DNA of 24,041 bases from JANWKQ01 sp964624635. Its GTDB lineage: Bacteria > Bacteroidota > Bacteroidia > CAIKAF01. The position numbers were made by a program, and so were the translations under genes. Positions 6,933 to 15,275 of the stretch are shown piece by piece; positions within the stretch are counted from its first letter, which is position 1, and each line of letters starts with the position of its first letter. The stretch lies in the NCBI GenBank assembly GCA_964624635.1, contig CAZUXM010000042.1:1-24041 (forward strand), read 5' to 3'. The notes under the pieces were generated by a model. It searched no databases. It worked only from the letters and a program-made list of their open reading frames with translations, and was not told the DNA's origin.

Positions 6933-8434
6933 ATGGCTGTAAATACAGGTAAAATTGTACAGATTATCGGACCGGTAATTGACGTTCGTTTTGAAAGCGA
7001 AGAATTCATCCCAAATGCATTAGATGCTCTTGAAGTAACCCGTAACAATGGTGACGTGGTTGTACTTGAGTGCCAACAAGATATTGGTGAAAATACTGTA
7101 CGTACAGTAGCCATGGATAGCTCTGATGGTTTACGTAGAGGAATGATTGTAAAAAATACAGGAGCTCCTATTACTATGCCGGTAGGTGATGGTATCAGAG
7201 GTCGCTTGTTTAATGTGGTAGGTACTGCTATCGACGGTTTGCCACAAGTTGATAATAAAGGTGGATATTCAATTCATCGTCAACCACCTAAATTTGAGGA
7301 CTTAACTACAGCTCAAGAGGTACTTTTCACAGGTATTAAGGTTATCGACTTGATTGAGCCTTATGCTAAAGGAGGTAAAATTGGATTGTTTGGTGGTGCA
7401 GGAGTAGGAAAAACAGTATTGATTCAGGAGTTAATCAATAACATCGCAAAAGGTCACGGCGGATTATCAGTATTTGCCGGTGTAGGTGAAAGAACCCGTG
7501 AAGGAAATGACTTGATGCGTGAAATGATTGAAGCAGGAATTTTGAACTACGGTGATAAATTCAAACATAGTATGGAAGAAGGTGGTTGGGATTTGAATGC
7601 CGTTGATATGAACGGTTTAAAAGAATCTAAAGCTACTTTCGTATTCGGACAAATGAACGAACCTCCAGGAGCACGTGCCCGTGTTGCATTGAGTGGTCTT
7701 TCATTAGCTGAATATTTCCGTGATGGTGATGGTTCTGCAGGTGGAGGTAAGGATATTTCATCGACAATATCTTCCGTTTTACTCAGGCAGGTTCTGAGGT
7801 ATCTGCTCTTTTAGGTCGTATGCCATCAGCGGTAGGGTACCAACCAACCTTAGCAACTGAGATGGGATTAATGCAAGAACGTATTACTTCTACTAAAAAC
7901 GGATCTATTACATCTGTACAAGCTGTTTACGTACCAGCGGATGACTTAACGGATCCTGCTCCGGCAACAACTTTCTCCCACTTGGATGCAACAACCGTAT
8001 TGAGTAGAAAGATTGCTGAGTTGGGTATCTATCCTGCGGTGGATCCTTTGGATTCTACTTCAAGAATCTTAACAGCTGATATTTTAGGTGATGCTCATTA
8101 TAACTGTGCACAAAGAGTTAAAATGACATTACAACGTTATAAAGAACTTCAGGATATCATCGCTATCTTAGGTATGGATGAACTTTCTGAAGAAGATAAA
8201 TTAGTAGTACACAGAGCACGTCGTGTACAACGTTTCTTATCACAACCTTTCCACGTAGCGGAGCAGTTTACAGGTATCCCGGGGGTATTTGTTAGCATTG
8301 AAGATACCATTAAAGGTTTCAACATGATCATGGATGGAGAAGTAGATCAATATCCTGAGGCTGCTTTCAACTTAAAAGGTACTATCGAAGATGTAATCGC
8401 TGCAGGAGAGAAAATGTTGGCTGAAGTAAAATAA
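6933..8434 (+). CDS. atpD: ATP synthase F1 subunit beta, interrupted by a frameshift
   Basis: Catalytic beta subunit of the F1Fo ATP synthase. The first frame (6933-7814) gives an intact N-terminal half: P-loop GGAGVGKT (154-161), catalytic Glu186 in GERTREG, then MNEPPGARAR. After KDI (residue 275) it leaves the family sequence and stops 18 codons later. The family sequence resumes in another frame at 7757 (FIDNIFRFTQAGSEV) and runs to the stop at 8434 through LLGRMPSAVGYQPTLA. The expected KDILFFIDN reads KDI-FIDN, so about seven bases (two codons plus one) are missing at 7754-7758, in the strand that carries the Walker B aspartate. The joined length, about 500 residues, is normal. A single-copy atpD is expected to be essential, so an assembly error or a local deletion variant is more likely than a harmless change. 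atpC follows after nine bases. Confidence 0.95.
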
Positions 8435-8443
8435 TTATACGAA

Positions 8444-8689
8444 ATGAATTTAGAAATCATTACACCGGATAAAACGTTGTTCGAAGGAACAGCCAAGTCT
8501 GTTACCTTACCGGGTACCGGAGGCGGATTCCAGTTGTTGGATAATCATGCTCCTATTATTTCTACACTTAAAAATGGGAAAATTAAAATCGTAACAGATA
8601 ATGATACCCAATCTATTGAAATTAATAGTGGTGTAGTTGAATGTTTCAAAAACAAAGTAATCATTTTAGCAGAACCTGCTAAACAATAG
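8444..8689 (+). CDS. atpC: ATP synthase F1 subunit epsilon (short form)
   Basis: An 81-residue epsilon subunit, part of the central stalk linking the F1 head to the c-ring. The N-terminal beta-sandwich is complete: LEIITPDKTLFEG at the start, then GGFQLLDNHAPIISTL and ending in VIILAEPA. The C-terminal two-helix hairpin of longer epsilons, which inhibits ATP hydrolysis in some bacteria, is absent. That is usual in Bacteroidota. It lies nine bases after atpD and is followed by a strong terminator, so atpDC form a two-gene unit apart from the other atp genes, as is common in this phylum. Confidence 0.95.
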   Translation: MNLEIITPDKTLFEGTAKSVTLPGTGGGFQLLDNHAPIISTLKNGKIKIVTDNDTQSIEINSGVVECFKNKVIILAEPAKQ

Positions 8690-8709
8690 GTAATGTTTTA
8701 TTTAATCTG

Positions 8710-8742
8710 AAAGGGTCTTCAATATTGAAGACCCTTTTTTTT
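8710..8742 (+). terminator. Rho-independent terminator of atpDC
   Basis: A 13-bp perfect inverted repeat (8710-8722 and 8725-8737, core AAGGGTCTTC/GAAGACCCTT) followed by a run of T. It begins 20 bases after the atpC stop. Confidence 0.92.
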
Positions 8743-8782
8743 ACTGGTTTTTTTATGTATACGTATTAATATTAGCATAAAA

Positions 8783-8816
8783 AACAAAAGCTACCCCGTT
8801 AGGAGCAGCTTTGTTT
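8783..8816 (-). terminator. Probable terminator of the ELWxTDG-repeat gene
   Basis: On the minus strand the arms AACAAAGCT and AGCTTTTGTT pair with a one-base bulge around a C/G-containing loop, and T-rich sequence follows. It sits about 25 bases past the stop of the 8842-11997 gene. It is less regular than the atpDC terminator on the opposite side. Confidence 0.6.
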
Positions 8817-8841
8817 CATAAGGGTGGGCCAGGAAAAGTGC

Positions 8842-11800
8842 CTACTGTTTGATAATTCGGGAACTGGAAATGATTTGGTTATCTTTTATTATTGTTGCGA
8901 TATACATACCATTAGCAACATGATCCATATCAACCATCGATATGCCTTCATAAATAAATTGGGAGTATACCATTTCGCCTAATAAATTACTGATATACAA
9001 AATTCCATTTGTTTCTGCATTCACATAGTAGGTACCTTGGTTGGGATTAGGGTAAATAACTATGTTAAACATGTTTTCATTTTCTACACCGGAACAGTTT
9101 GCTATAGAAATGTCAAATCCATTATCAGCTCCGATTGTAAAAAGGTTATTTGTATTGATTCTTATTCTGTACCCTGAGCCTGGTGCAATAGCAAGTGGTA
9201 TAGTGGTTGCAATATTTCCTGATAAAGCGGAAGAATTTAATGTCCCTATTAGATTGGGAATAGCAAAACTACCACTGGCATCTGACAATTGAACGGAGTA
9301 CATGTTACTTGAATTAATAATACCATATTGTGCGGTATAAGAGATATTAATAGTATCACCAGCACAGTAGCTGATGTTTAAACCTGATGGTGATACTTCA
9401 GGCAAAGGGTCCAACCGAAATAACTCATTTCCATGTATGATATCATTTGAAACAAAATATAAAGAGTTGTTCATGGATGTAAAATAATCAGGATCGCTGT
9501 TGAAAGATGCAGGAGCTATATCAAATACCATTGATGTTCCGGCAATAGTCCCGTCACTTTCCCATAACTCATTTCCCAATGACCCATTATTAGCCTGGAA
9601 ATATATTTTACCAAGATGGTTATATAAATAATAGGGACTACTTTCACCTGAACCAGGTACTATATCTATTAGGTTACCAGTGGTTCCATCATAAGTCCAC
9701 AACTCATAACCAGTTATTCCATCATTAGCCCTGAAAAAAACTTTATCCGCAGTTGCTGCAAGGTAATCCGGATTTCCACCTACACTGCCCGGATTAATAT
9801 CAAATACAGTTGTGGTTATTCCATTCGTTTTCCAAAGCTCATTTCCTGTAGATGTTGAACTAGCCCTGAAATATAAATAACCGCCCATTTCAACAAAAGT
9901 ATTCGGTTCTGAATCTCCGCTACCAGGTTCTATATCCATTACAATTGTGGTGGTTGTGCCATCTGTTTTCCAAGCTTCTTCACCATTAGTACCATTGTCT
10001 GCGTTAAAAAAGAGTTCAGTTCCAAGAGAGGTTAAATATTTGGGATTACTATCACCTATGCCTGGATTAAGATCAAACACTAGAGAAGTAGTAGTTCCAT
10101 CTGTTCTCCATAATTCTCTTCCGGTTGAAGGAGTATATGCTCCGAAATAAATGTATCCGTTATGCTGGTATAAACTAATCATATCGGAAGAATTACTTCC
10201 CGGGTTGATATCCATTATTAAAGTAGCGGTAATTCCATCTGTGCGCCAAAGTTCATGACCAACTAGTCCGTCATTTGCTTGGAAGTAAATAAATCCTCCC
10301 AGTTCTGTAAAACCGCCGGGATAACTTGGTCCACTTGGATTGATATCTATCATAACTGTTCCGGCTAATGTGCCATCTGAAATCCAGAGTTCTGTACCTC
10401 CAGTAGGACCATTAGCTGCAAATACAATTTTATTACCGAATGCACGAAGATTGGAAACTCCTCCATCCCCGGTTCCAGGATCAATATCTTTGACTATATG
10501 TGTACCAGCATACGTTCCGTCAGTAACCCATAATTCTTCTCCTGTTGTTTGTTCTGTAGCAATAAAAAACAACAGGTTATTATCTGTTACTGCCATTTCA
10601 TAAGGATTTGAACCTTCTGTTTTTTGATTAATTTCAACTAAGAGTATTGTACCTGCCAAAGTCCCATCAGTTTTCCATAATTCACGATTGGGTCCATTTA
10701 TATTAGTAGCCTGGAAATATACATTTGAACCTAATGAGAAAAAATTCATAGGATTACTGTTACCTGAATTATTAATGTCTATTAATAAAGAGGCGTTTGT
10801 TCCATCCGTGCTCCATAATTCAACTCCATTGGTGATATCATTGGTAAAATAAACAGTGCCAGTGCCTGAAGAAAACAAATTAGTAACGTTACTGCCTCCG
10901 GATGGATTCATATCCTCAATCAATATGGTACCTCCTGAAGTACCATCCGTTTTCCAAAGTTCATCACCAGAGGTTCCGTTATTGGCCATAAAAACATAAT
11001 CCGTTCCCAAATAAGCACCGGTTGCAAAATTGTATGTTCCATCGCCTGTAGGGTTGATATCCGTTAGAAGAGAAGCAGTCACTCCATCAGTGGTAAAAAC
11101 TTCATAGCCTGTAGCAGCGGATCTTGCATTGAATAAAATATTAGTGCCTACTAATTTAAACCCTTTTGGATATGAATCTTGTGGGCCAACCGCGATATCT
11201 GCTACCAAATTGGCAGTTATTCCGTCTGTCCTCCACAACTCCATCCCTTCGGACGGTGTGGTGGCACTAAAATATGCCCATGCTCCAATTGTTGTTATGT
11301 TATCTGGACCAGAACTCATAGATCCAGGGTAAATGTCCATTAGCATTGTAGTGGTAGTTCCATCGGTCGTCCATAATTCATCGCCTTCGGAGCTGGTGTA
11401 GGCTTTAAATATAAGTTTGGAACCAATTACGGTTAACTTTTCAGGCAGAGAACTTGCACTTCCTGGTTCAATGTCCATTACCAATGAAATAGTATTGCCA
11501 TCTGTTTTAAAAAGTTCATATCCAGTTGAGGAAGTGGTAGCCATAAAATATACTTCACCATTGTAGAAACAGAAGTTCTGAGGATTTGAATTACCACTTG
11601 GTTGAAGGTCCGCAATCATCATTGTTCCGGCAGCGGTGCCATCGGTTTTCCACAATTCTGTACCATTTACTCCATCATTAGCCGAAAAAATAACGGTACT
11701 GCCTAATGCTGCCCAACCGGTGTTTCCCGGATATGAATGCGATGTACCTGGATAGATATCTTGTATAATTTCTGTCCCCAAAACAGTACCATCAGTCCTG

Positions 11801-11997
11801 TATAGTTCTATGCCGGTAAAACCATTATCTGATGCAAAATAATGGTATGAGCCTACGGTAATTCCCGGATAGCTGGAGATTGTAAATGCAGAATAGCTTT
11901 CTGTGTTAATGTCTTTTACAATGTTGGGAATTTGCGCCGAGGCAGTACCTAGTATAAAACTAATAATGGCGAAAATTTTTTTGTAGTGTTTTTTCAT
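8842..11997 (-). CDS. Secreted ELWxTDG-repeat protein with T9SS sorting domain
   Basis: A 1051-residue protein with a signal peptide (residues 1-22, ending GTASAQ). Residues about 55-863 hold 17-18 copies of a ~46-residue unit centred on EL[WFY]xTDG, followed by D-I-x-P-G-S and a strand such as VYFxA. This is the ELWxTDG family, probably a beta-propeller or solenoid. A beta-sandwich-like segment follows (about 864-975; YCAGDTINISY, PGSGYRIRI). The last ~75 residues are a type A T9SS sorting domain (IYPNPNQGTYYV ... NGMYIATI), so the protein is predicted to cross the outer membrane and be attached to or released from the surface. No catalytic motif is visible. Adhesion or binding is only a guess. 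A TAGTTTTG box lies 22 nt before the ATG, and the putative LytTR operator lies upstream of that. Confidence 0.93.
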   Translation of the reverse strand: MKKHYKKIFAIISFILGTASAQIPNIVKDINTESYSAFTISSYPGITVGSYHYFASDNGFTGIELYRTDGTVLGTEIIQDIYPGTSHSYPGNTGWAALGSTVIFSANDGVNGTELWKTDGTAAGTMMIADLQPSGNSNPQNFCFYNGEVYFMATTSSTGYELFKTDGNTISLVMDIEPGSASSLPEKLTVIGSKLIFKAYTSSEGDELWTTDGTTTTMLMDIYPGSMSSGPDNITTIGAWAYFSATTPSEGMELWRTDGITANLVADIAVGPQDSYPKGFKLVGTNILFNARSAATGYEVFTTDGVTASLLTDINPTGDGTYNFATGAYLGTDYVFMANNGTSGDELWKTDGTSGGTILIEDMNPSGGSNVTNLFSSGTGTVYFTNDITNGVELWSTDGTNASLLIDINNSGNSNPMNFFSLGSNVYFQATNINGPNRELWKTDGTLAGTILLVEINQKTEGSNPYEMAVTDNNLLFFIATEQTTGEELWVTDGTYAGTHIVKDIDPGTGDGGVSNLRAFGNKIVFAANGPTGGTELWISDGTLAGTVMIDINPSGPSYPGGFTELGGFIYFQANDGLVGHELWRTDGITATLIMDINPGSNSSDMISLYQHNGYIYFGAYTPSTGRELWRTDGTTTSLVFDLNPGIGDSNPKYLTSLGTELFFNADNGTNGEEAWKTDGTTTTIVMDIEPGSGDSEPNTFVEMGGYLYFRASSTSTGNELWKTNGITTTVFDINPGSVGGNPDYLAATADKVFFRANDGITGYELWTYDGTTGNLIDIVPGSGESSPYYLYNHLGKIYFQANNGSLGNELWESDGTIAGTSMVFDIAPASFNSDPDYFTSMNNSLYFVSNDIIHGNELFRLDPLPEVSPSGLNISYCAGDTINISYTAQYGIINSSNMYSVQLSDASGSFAIPNLIGTLNSSALSGNIATTIPLAIAPGSGYRIRINTNNLFTIGADNGFDISIANCSGVENENMFNIVIYPNPNQGTYYVNAETNGILYISNLLGEMVYSQFIYEGISMVDMDHVANGMYIATIIKDNQIISSSRIIKQ

Positions 11998-12018
11998 TTT
12001 TCAGATTTGAATTTATAC

Positions 12019-12026
12019 CAAAACTA
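12019..12026 (-). promoter_or_regulatory. -7 box (TAGTTTTG) for the ELWxTDG-repeat gene
   Basis: An exact TAnnTTTG match on the minus strand, ending 22 nt before the ATG at 11997. No TTG is present at -33. A weak -33 would fit a promoter that needs the activator site about 50 bp further upstream. Confidence 0.55.
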
Positions 12027-12055
12027 ATGAACCTTGTTAGGGGTATAAAATATCT

Positions 12056-12105
12056 GTTGAGATTGACCGATTTTTGTATGAGTTCGACAAAACTTTGTAC
12101 GAAAG
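12056..12105 (-). promoter_or_regulatory. Putative LytTR regulator binding site upstream of the ELWxTDG-repeat gene
   Basis: Plus-strand half-sites TGTATGAG (core 12076-12081) and TGTACGAA (core 12097-12102) are direct repeats exactly 21 bp apart. The whole 50-bp stretch aligns without gaps to 14147-14196 at 37 of 50 positions. Direct repeats two helical turns apart are the usual binding site of LytTR regulators, and one is encoded next door. The cores lie about 50-76 bp upstream of the -7 box, an activating position. Confidence 0.55.
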
Positions 12106-12121
12106 GTGCAGATAACTTTAC

Positions 12122-14101
12122 TTAAGCAGGAAGTTTTATGATAAACTCAGGGCCTTGAGTATTTTTATGATAACTTAATTGGGCGTCCAACTGATCGCAA
12201 AGAATATACATGAGCTTAAAACCAAAACCACCCTTTTCTAAATCAAAATCTTTATTGAGGCCCGGACCATTGTCGGAATACCTGATGATCAAATGATCTT
12301 CTTGATGCTGAATCTGAATATCAACTACGCCTTGATCCACATCTATAAAAGCGTATTTAAATGAATTGGTAATAAGTTCATTGATGATTAATCCAAGAGG
12401 AATAGCTTTGTTTAGGTTTAATGATAATTCGCCGTCATTAATGTTCATCAATACATCTGTATTTGAATTTTTGAACGAATTGGAAATATCATCAAACAGG
12501 TTTTTGATAAACCCGATAAAATCCAGACTGCCTTCACCTTCTTTTTCGTACAAACTTTGATGAACCAGCGCCATACTTTGAATCCGGGACTGAGTCTCTT
12601 CAAATATTTTTTTAGTTTTAAGGTCCTTTATTGATCTGGATTGAAGATATAGCAAACTTTTAAGCATGGTAAGATTATTCTTTACACGATGATGAATCTC
12701 ATGTACCAATGCTTCTTTTTCTTTAGCTTGTTTTTCAACTGTCTTTTTTTCAACCAGTAATGCTGTATTTACTTTTTTTCTTTTTTTATTTTGCCAATAA
12801 AGTAATATTACCAGGGCTAAAAATAAAACACTAGCTACTATGGCAAATATTTTTTCTGTCCGGAGGTTGTCGTTGAGCGACTTTAAATTTTTGTTTTCCT
12901 GTTCCTTTTTTTGTGTTTCGTATTGTACTTCTAATTCTTTTTGTGCAAGTATCGATCGGGTTTCTACCATGGCAATACTTTTTTCACGGCCCATTTCAAA
13001 AACACTATCGTTCCAAACCTTGTATAACTCAAAATAAGCAAGTGCATCCTGCCATTTGTTTTGAATCCGTGCAATGTCTGATAAGGCTTTATATGCATCG
13101 CGTATATATAATTTTGCCCCTTGTTTTTTCCCATCTTCTAATAACCGTTTCGCAAAAAATTGAGCTTTATCAATCTGATTTTTCAGGATATAAATGCTTG
13201 TGAGAATAGTTAGGGGCCTTAATACATTATCCGGTCGATTTAAACTATCCAACAGTGAGGCTGAATGTAGGGCATATTTTTCAGCCTCATTTAGGTTTTT
13301 TAAATCCAGATAAGCCGATGCGATAATATGGCTTGTGGTTGCTACCTGGTAAGCATTTTTTGTGTCCTTGCTCATAAGCTCAATGGAGTTTTTTAATTCC
13401 TCGATGGCTTTTTGTTTTTCTCCGATTCGAGCATACTCTTTAGCGAGGTTTGCGGAACTCATTCCGGCAGCAGGCCAGTTTTTTATTTTATTGGAGCTTT
13501 GTAATGCCAGCTGAAAATACTGTTGAGTTAGTTCGGTGTTTCTTTCTGCTGTTTGATATGTTTCTGCCAGGTTATTACTTAGGGTTGCAATACTTTTTAA
13601 ATCGCCTGATTGCTGAGCAATTTCCAAACCTTTTGAGTAAAGCTCTATTGCCTTATCATAATCAGAATGGTCACCATACATACCTGCCATTAAACTATAA
13701 CATGAAGATTGCAAAATAAGATCATTCGCTTTTTTTGCATATACAAGAGCACTGTCATATAACATCATGCCCTCAGGAATTTTTTCATGGATAACTAAGG
13801 TCAGGGCTTTTACTCTATATCCATCAGCCAAAAGAAAATTATTTTTATTAAGAGAGGCAATTCTTAGTTCTTCATCAGCGTATTTAATTGAATTAGCAAA
13901 ATCTGCGAATTTTAGTTCCCATGCTAACATCCCATACAATCTTGCTCTGGAAGTATCATTGGTGGTAGTTTCTGCTTTTTTTTGCAATTCGGAAATCGAT
14001 AGATTGATTTGTCCGAATAGTTTCAATCCGCAAAATCCAAACACCATCCAGAAATAAATGACGGATGTTAGTATCGTTTTTATTGTAAATATCTGTTTCA
14101 A
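12122..14101 (-). CDS. TPR-containing membrane sensor histidine kinase (HisKA_2 type)
   Basis: A 659-residue kinase. It has an N-terminal hydrophobic signal/anchor (about 10-30), then about 350 residues of helical TPR-type repeats (for example DYDKAIELYSKGLEIA and NEAEKYALHSASLL), a coiled coil (about 375-415), one transmembrane helix (about 417-435), a short linker and the kinase core. The HisKA_2 block HEIHHRVKNNL carries the likely phosphoacceptor His470. The ATPase domain shows the N box (IINELITNSFKYAF, about 572-585), the G1 box YSDNGPGL and GGFGFKLM. The TPR domain should face the periplasm and may bind a protein or peptide signal. The gene is downstream of and parallel to the LytTR regulator, its likely partner, with an 82-nt gap that holds a putative operator. 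Confidence 0.92.
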   Translation of the reverse strand: MKQIFTIKTILTSVIYFWMVFGFCGLKLFGQINLSISELQKKAETTTNDTSRARLYGMLAWELKFADFANSIKYADEELRIASLNKNNFLLADGYRVKALTLVIHEKIPEGMMLYDSALVYAKKANDLILQSSCYSLMAGMYGDHSDYDKAIELYSKGLEIAQQSGDLKSIATLSNNLAETYQTAERNTELTQQYFQLALQSSNKIKNWPAAGMSSANLAKEYARIGEKQKAIEELKNSIELMSKDTKNAYQVATTSHIIASAYLDLKNLNEAEKYALHSASLLDSLNRPDNVLRPLTILTSIYILKNQIDKAQFFAKRLLEDGKKQGAKLYIRDAYKALSDIARIQNKWQDALAYFELYKVWNDSVFEMGREKSIAMVETRSILAQKELEVQYETQKKEQENKNLKSLNDNLRTEKIFAIVASVLFLALVILLYWQNKKRKKVNTALLVEKKTVEKQAKEKEALVHEIHHRVKNNLTMLKSLLYLQSRSIKDLKTKKIFEETQSRIQSMALVHQSLYEKEGEGSLDFIGFIKNLFDDISNSFKNSNTDVLMNINDGELSLNLNKAIPLGLIINELITNSFKYAFIDVDQGVVDIQIQHQEDHLIIRYSDNGPGLNKDFDLEKGGFGFKLMYILCDQLDAQLSYHKNTQGPEFIIKLPA

Positions 14102-14146
14102 TTGCGGAGGTAATTTATAATTAAGTTAACCTACAACTAACGGTTT

Positions 14147-14196
14147 GTTGAGAATAACCTTTTTTTGTATGAGTTTGGCATATTTAGGTATGAAAA
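14147..14196 (-). promoter_or_regulatory. Putative LytTR regulator binding site upstream of the kinase gene
   Basis: Plus-strand half-sites TGTATGAG (core 14167-14172) and GGTATGAA (core 14188-14193) are 21 bp apart, matching the copy at 12056-12105 in sequence and spacing. The distal half-site overlaps the end of the regulator gene. This placement suggests the regulator also controls its kinase, a feedback loop. Confidence 0.55.
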
Positions 14197-14879
14197 ATAC
14201 TTTTTATATCTTCTTTGAATTTCCGTGAAATAGGAATTTTATCCTGTCCTATATGTATACTTTGACCGCTAATAGCTTTTACATGTTCAAGGTTAACAGC
14301 ATATGAACGATGAGTTCTTATTAAATTGTTATTGTTGAGTTCCTCTAATATTTTTTCAAGACTGGAGCGAACCACATAAGTTTTTTCCTGAGTTATTATG
14401 TCTACATATACGTTGTCAGATCTGATCCATTTAATATTAGCTATTGGAAGTTTTACGTTTTGATGATGATCCTTTATAATATAATATTGTTGTTTAATCT
14501 CTTTTGTTTTGTTCTTTTTTCTGGCAGATATAATTTCAATGGTGGATAAAAGATCGATGCTTGAAAAAGGTTTAATTAGGTAAGCTTCCGGGTTAAGGCT
14601 AGCCGCATCTTTAATAGTTGCCGCATCTGAGTAGGATGTTAAAAAAACAAATGGAACATGAAATTTTTCATTAATCTCTTTAGCTACATCTAATCCTGTT
14701 TTGATATCTTCCAGATTAATATCCAGAAAACACAGATTAATATTTTTATCTGTTTGCAGACGAGCCATTGCAATGGCGAAATTTTTTGCTACACCGACTA
14801 CCTGATAACCTAACTCACATAACATCTCTTTAAGCATTTCAGCGATGAGAAGATCGTTTTCAACGATGAGAATATGCAT
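14184..14879 (-). CDS. LytTR-family response regulator
   Basis: A 231-residue two-component regulator. The receiver domain (about 1-120) starts MHILIVENDLL with the acidic pocket at Glu7 and Asp9, the phosphoacceptor Asp53 (CFLDINLED), the switch Thr81 (FLTSYSD) and Lys103 (LIKPF). The C-terminal LytTR DNA-binding domain (about 139-231) includes IKWIRSDNVYVDI, VVRSSLEKILEEL and LIRTHRSYAVNLEHV. The frame extends 11 codons further upstream (to 14912), but MHILIVEN is the natural receiver start. LytTR proteins bind direct repeats about 21 bp apart; two such sites occur downstream of it, before the kinase and the ELWxTDG-repeat genes. A TACTTGTG sequence (14912-14919, one mismatch from TAnnTTTG) may be its promoter. 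Confidence 0.93.
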   Translation of the reverse strand: MHILIVENDLLIAEMLKEMLCELGYQVVGVAKNFAIAMARLQTDKNINLCFLDINLEDIKTGLDVAKEINEKFHVPFVFLTSYSDAATIKDAASLNPEAYLIKPFSSIDLLSTIEIISARKKNKTKEIKQQYYIIKDHHQNVKLPIANIKWIRSDNVYVDIITQEKTYVVRSSLEKILEELNNNNLIRTHRSYAVNLEHVKAISGQSIHIGQDKIPISRKFKEDIKSIFHT

Positions 14880-15275
14880 AAGGCTTATTACAATTTTTAA
14901 TAGAAGATACACACAAGTATATATAAAATCTGTCTATTTACCGTATTTACAAGGCAATATCATTGTTATTTCATTGTTTTATACCCATCATGTTGGATGT
15001 ATAATAGGGACAACTTTATTACATAGAGTCAGGGGAAAGTGAACAATCAGGTATGGGCTTCGCTTCATACTATCCAAATGTTCCAGGGACTATTGATTCA
15101 GACGGCCTCTTTTTTGATTGTTTTGATTTGTATGAATATCAGTGAGATGTGTTTAATAAATATATTTTACTCAAATATTTTAACAGACCTCATATTACTT
15201 GAAAATTAATTGGTTAGCCGTTTTGTTGATTGGTTGATATCAAATCATTAACTTTAAATAATTAAGTAACTTATC
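14880..15275. other. 396-nt divergent intergenic region, no convincing gene
   Basis: This stretch separates the regulator (minus) from the vWA-like gene (plus). It is AT-rich at both ends, with a more GC-balanced middle (about 15020-15110). A GTG-started frame (15039-15209, 56 codons, one hydrophobic segment) and an overlapping short frame around MGFASYYPNVPG are open by eye. Neither resembles a known protein. It may hold a degraded gene, a leader RNA or nothing. A single TTTGTATGAA (15128-15137) resembles a half-site of the putative LytTR operators. Confidence 0.4.
15249..15256 (+). promoter_or_regulatory. Possible promoter (-7 box TAACTTTA) of the vWA-like gene
   Basis: One mismatch from TAnnTTTG, ending 19 nt before the ATG at 15276. 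A TTG at 15226-15228 gives a 20-nt spacer, within the usual 17-23. Confidence 0.4.

Noticed and set aside
7750..7820. Programmed ribosomal frameshift in atpD
   Set aside because: No atpD frameshifting is known, two residues would be missing from the Walker B strand, and no convincing slippery heptamer with a downstream structure is seen.
8444..8689. Truncated atpC
   Set aside because: The lack of the C-terminal helices is normal for epsilon subunits of this phylum, and the N-terminal domain is complete with a terminator after it.
9062..11332. Open frames on the plus strand opposite the ELWxTDG gene
   Set aside because: They are shadows created by the repetitive codons of the real gene; their products are low in plausible structure and lack starts with promoter signals.
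14120..14146. ACCGTTAGT (minus strand) as a classical AgrA-type LytTR site
   Set aside because: It matches the AgrA-like consensus, but no second copy lies at 21 bp. The duplicated GTATGA element nearby is better supported.
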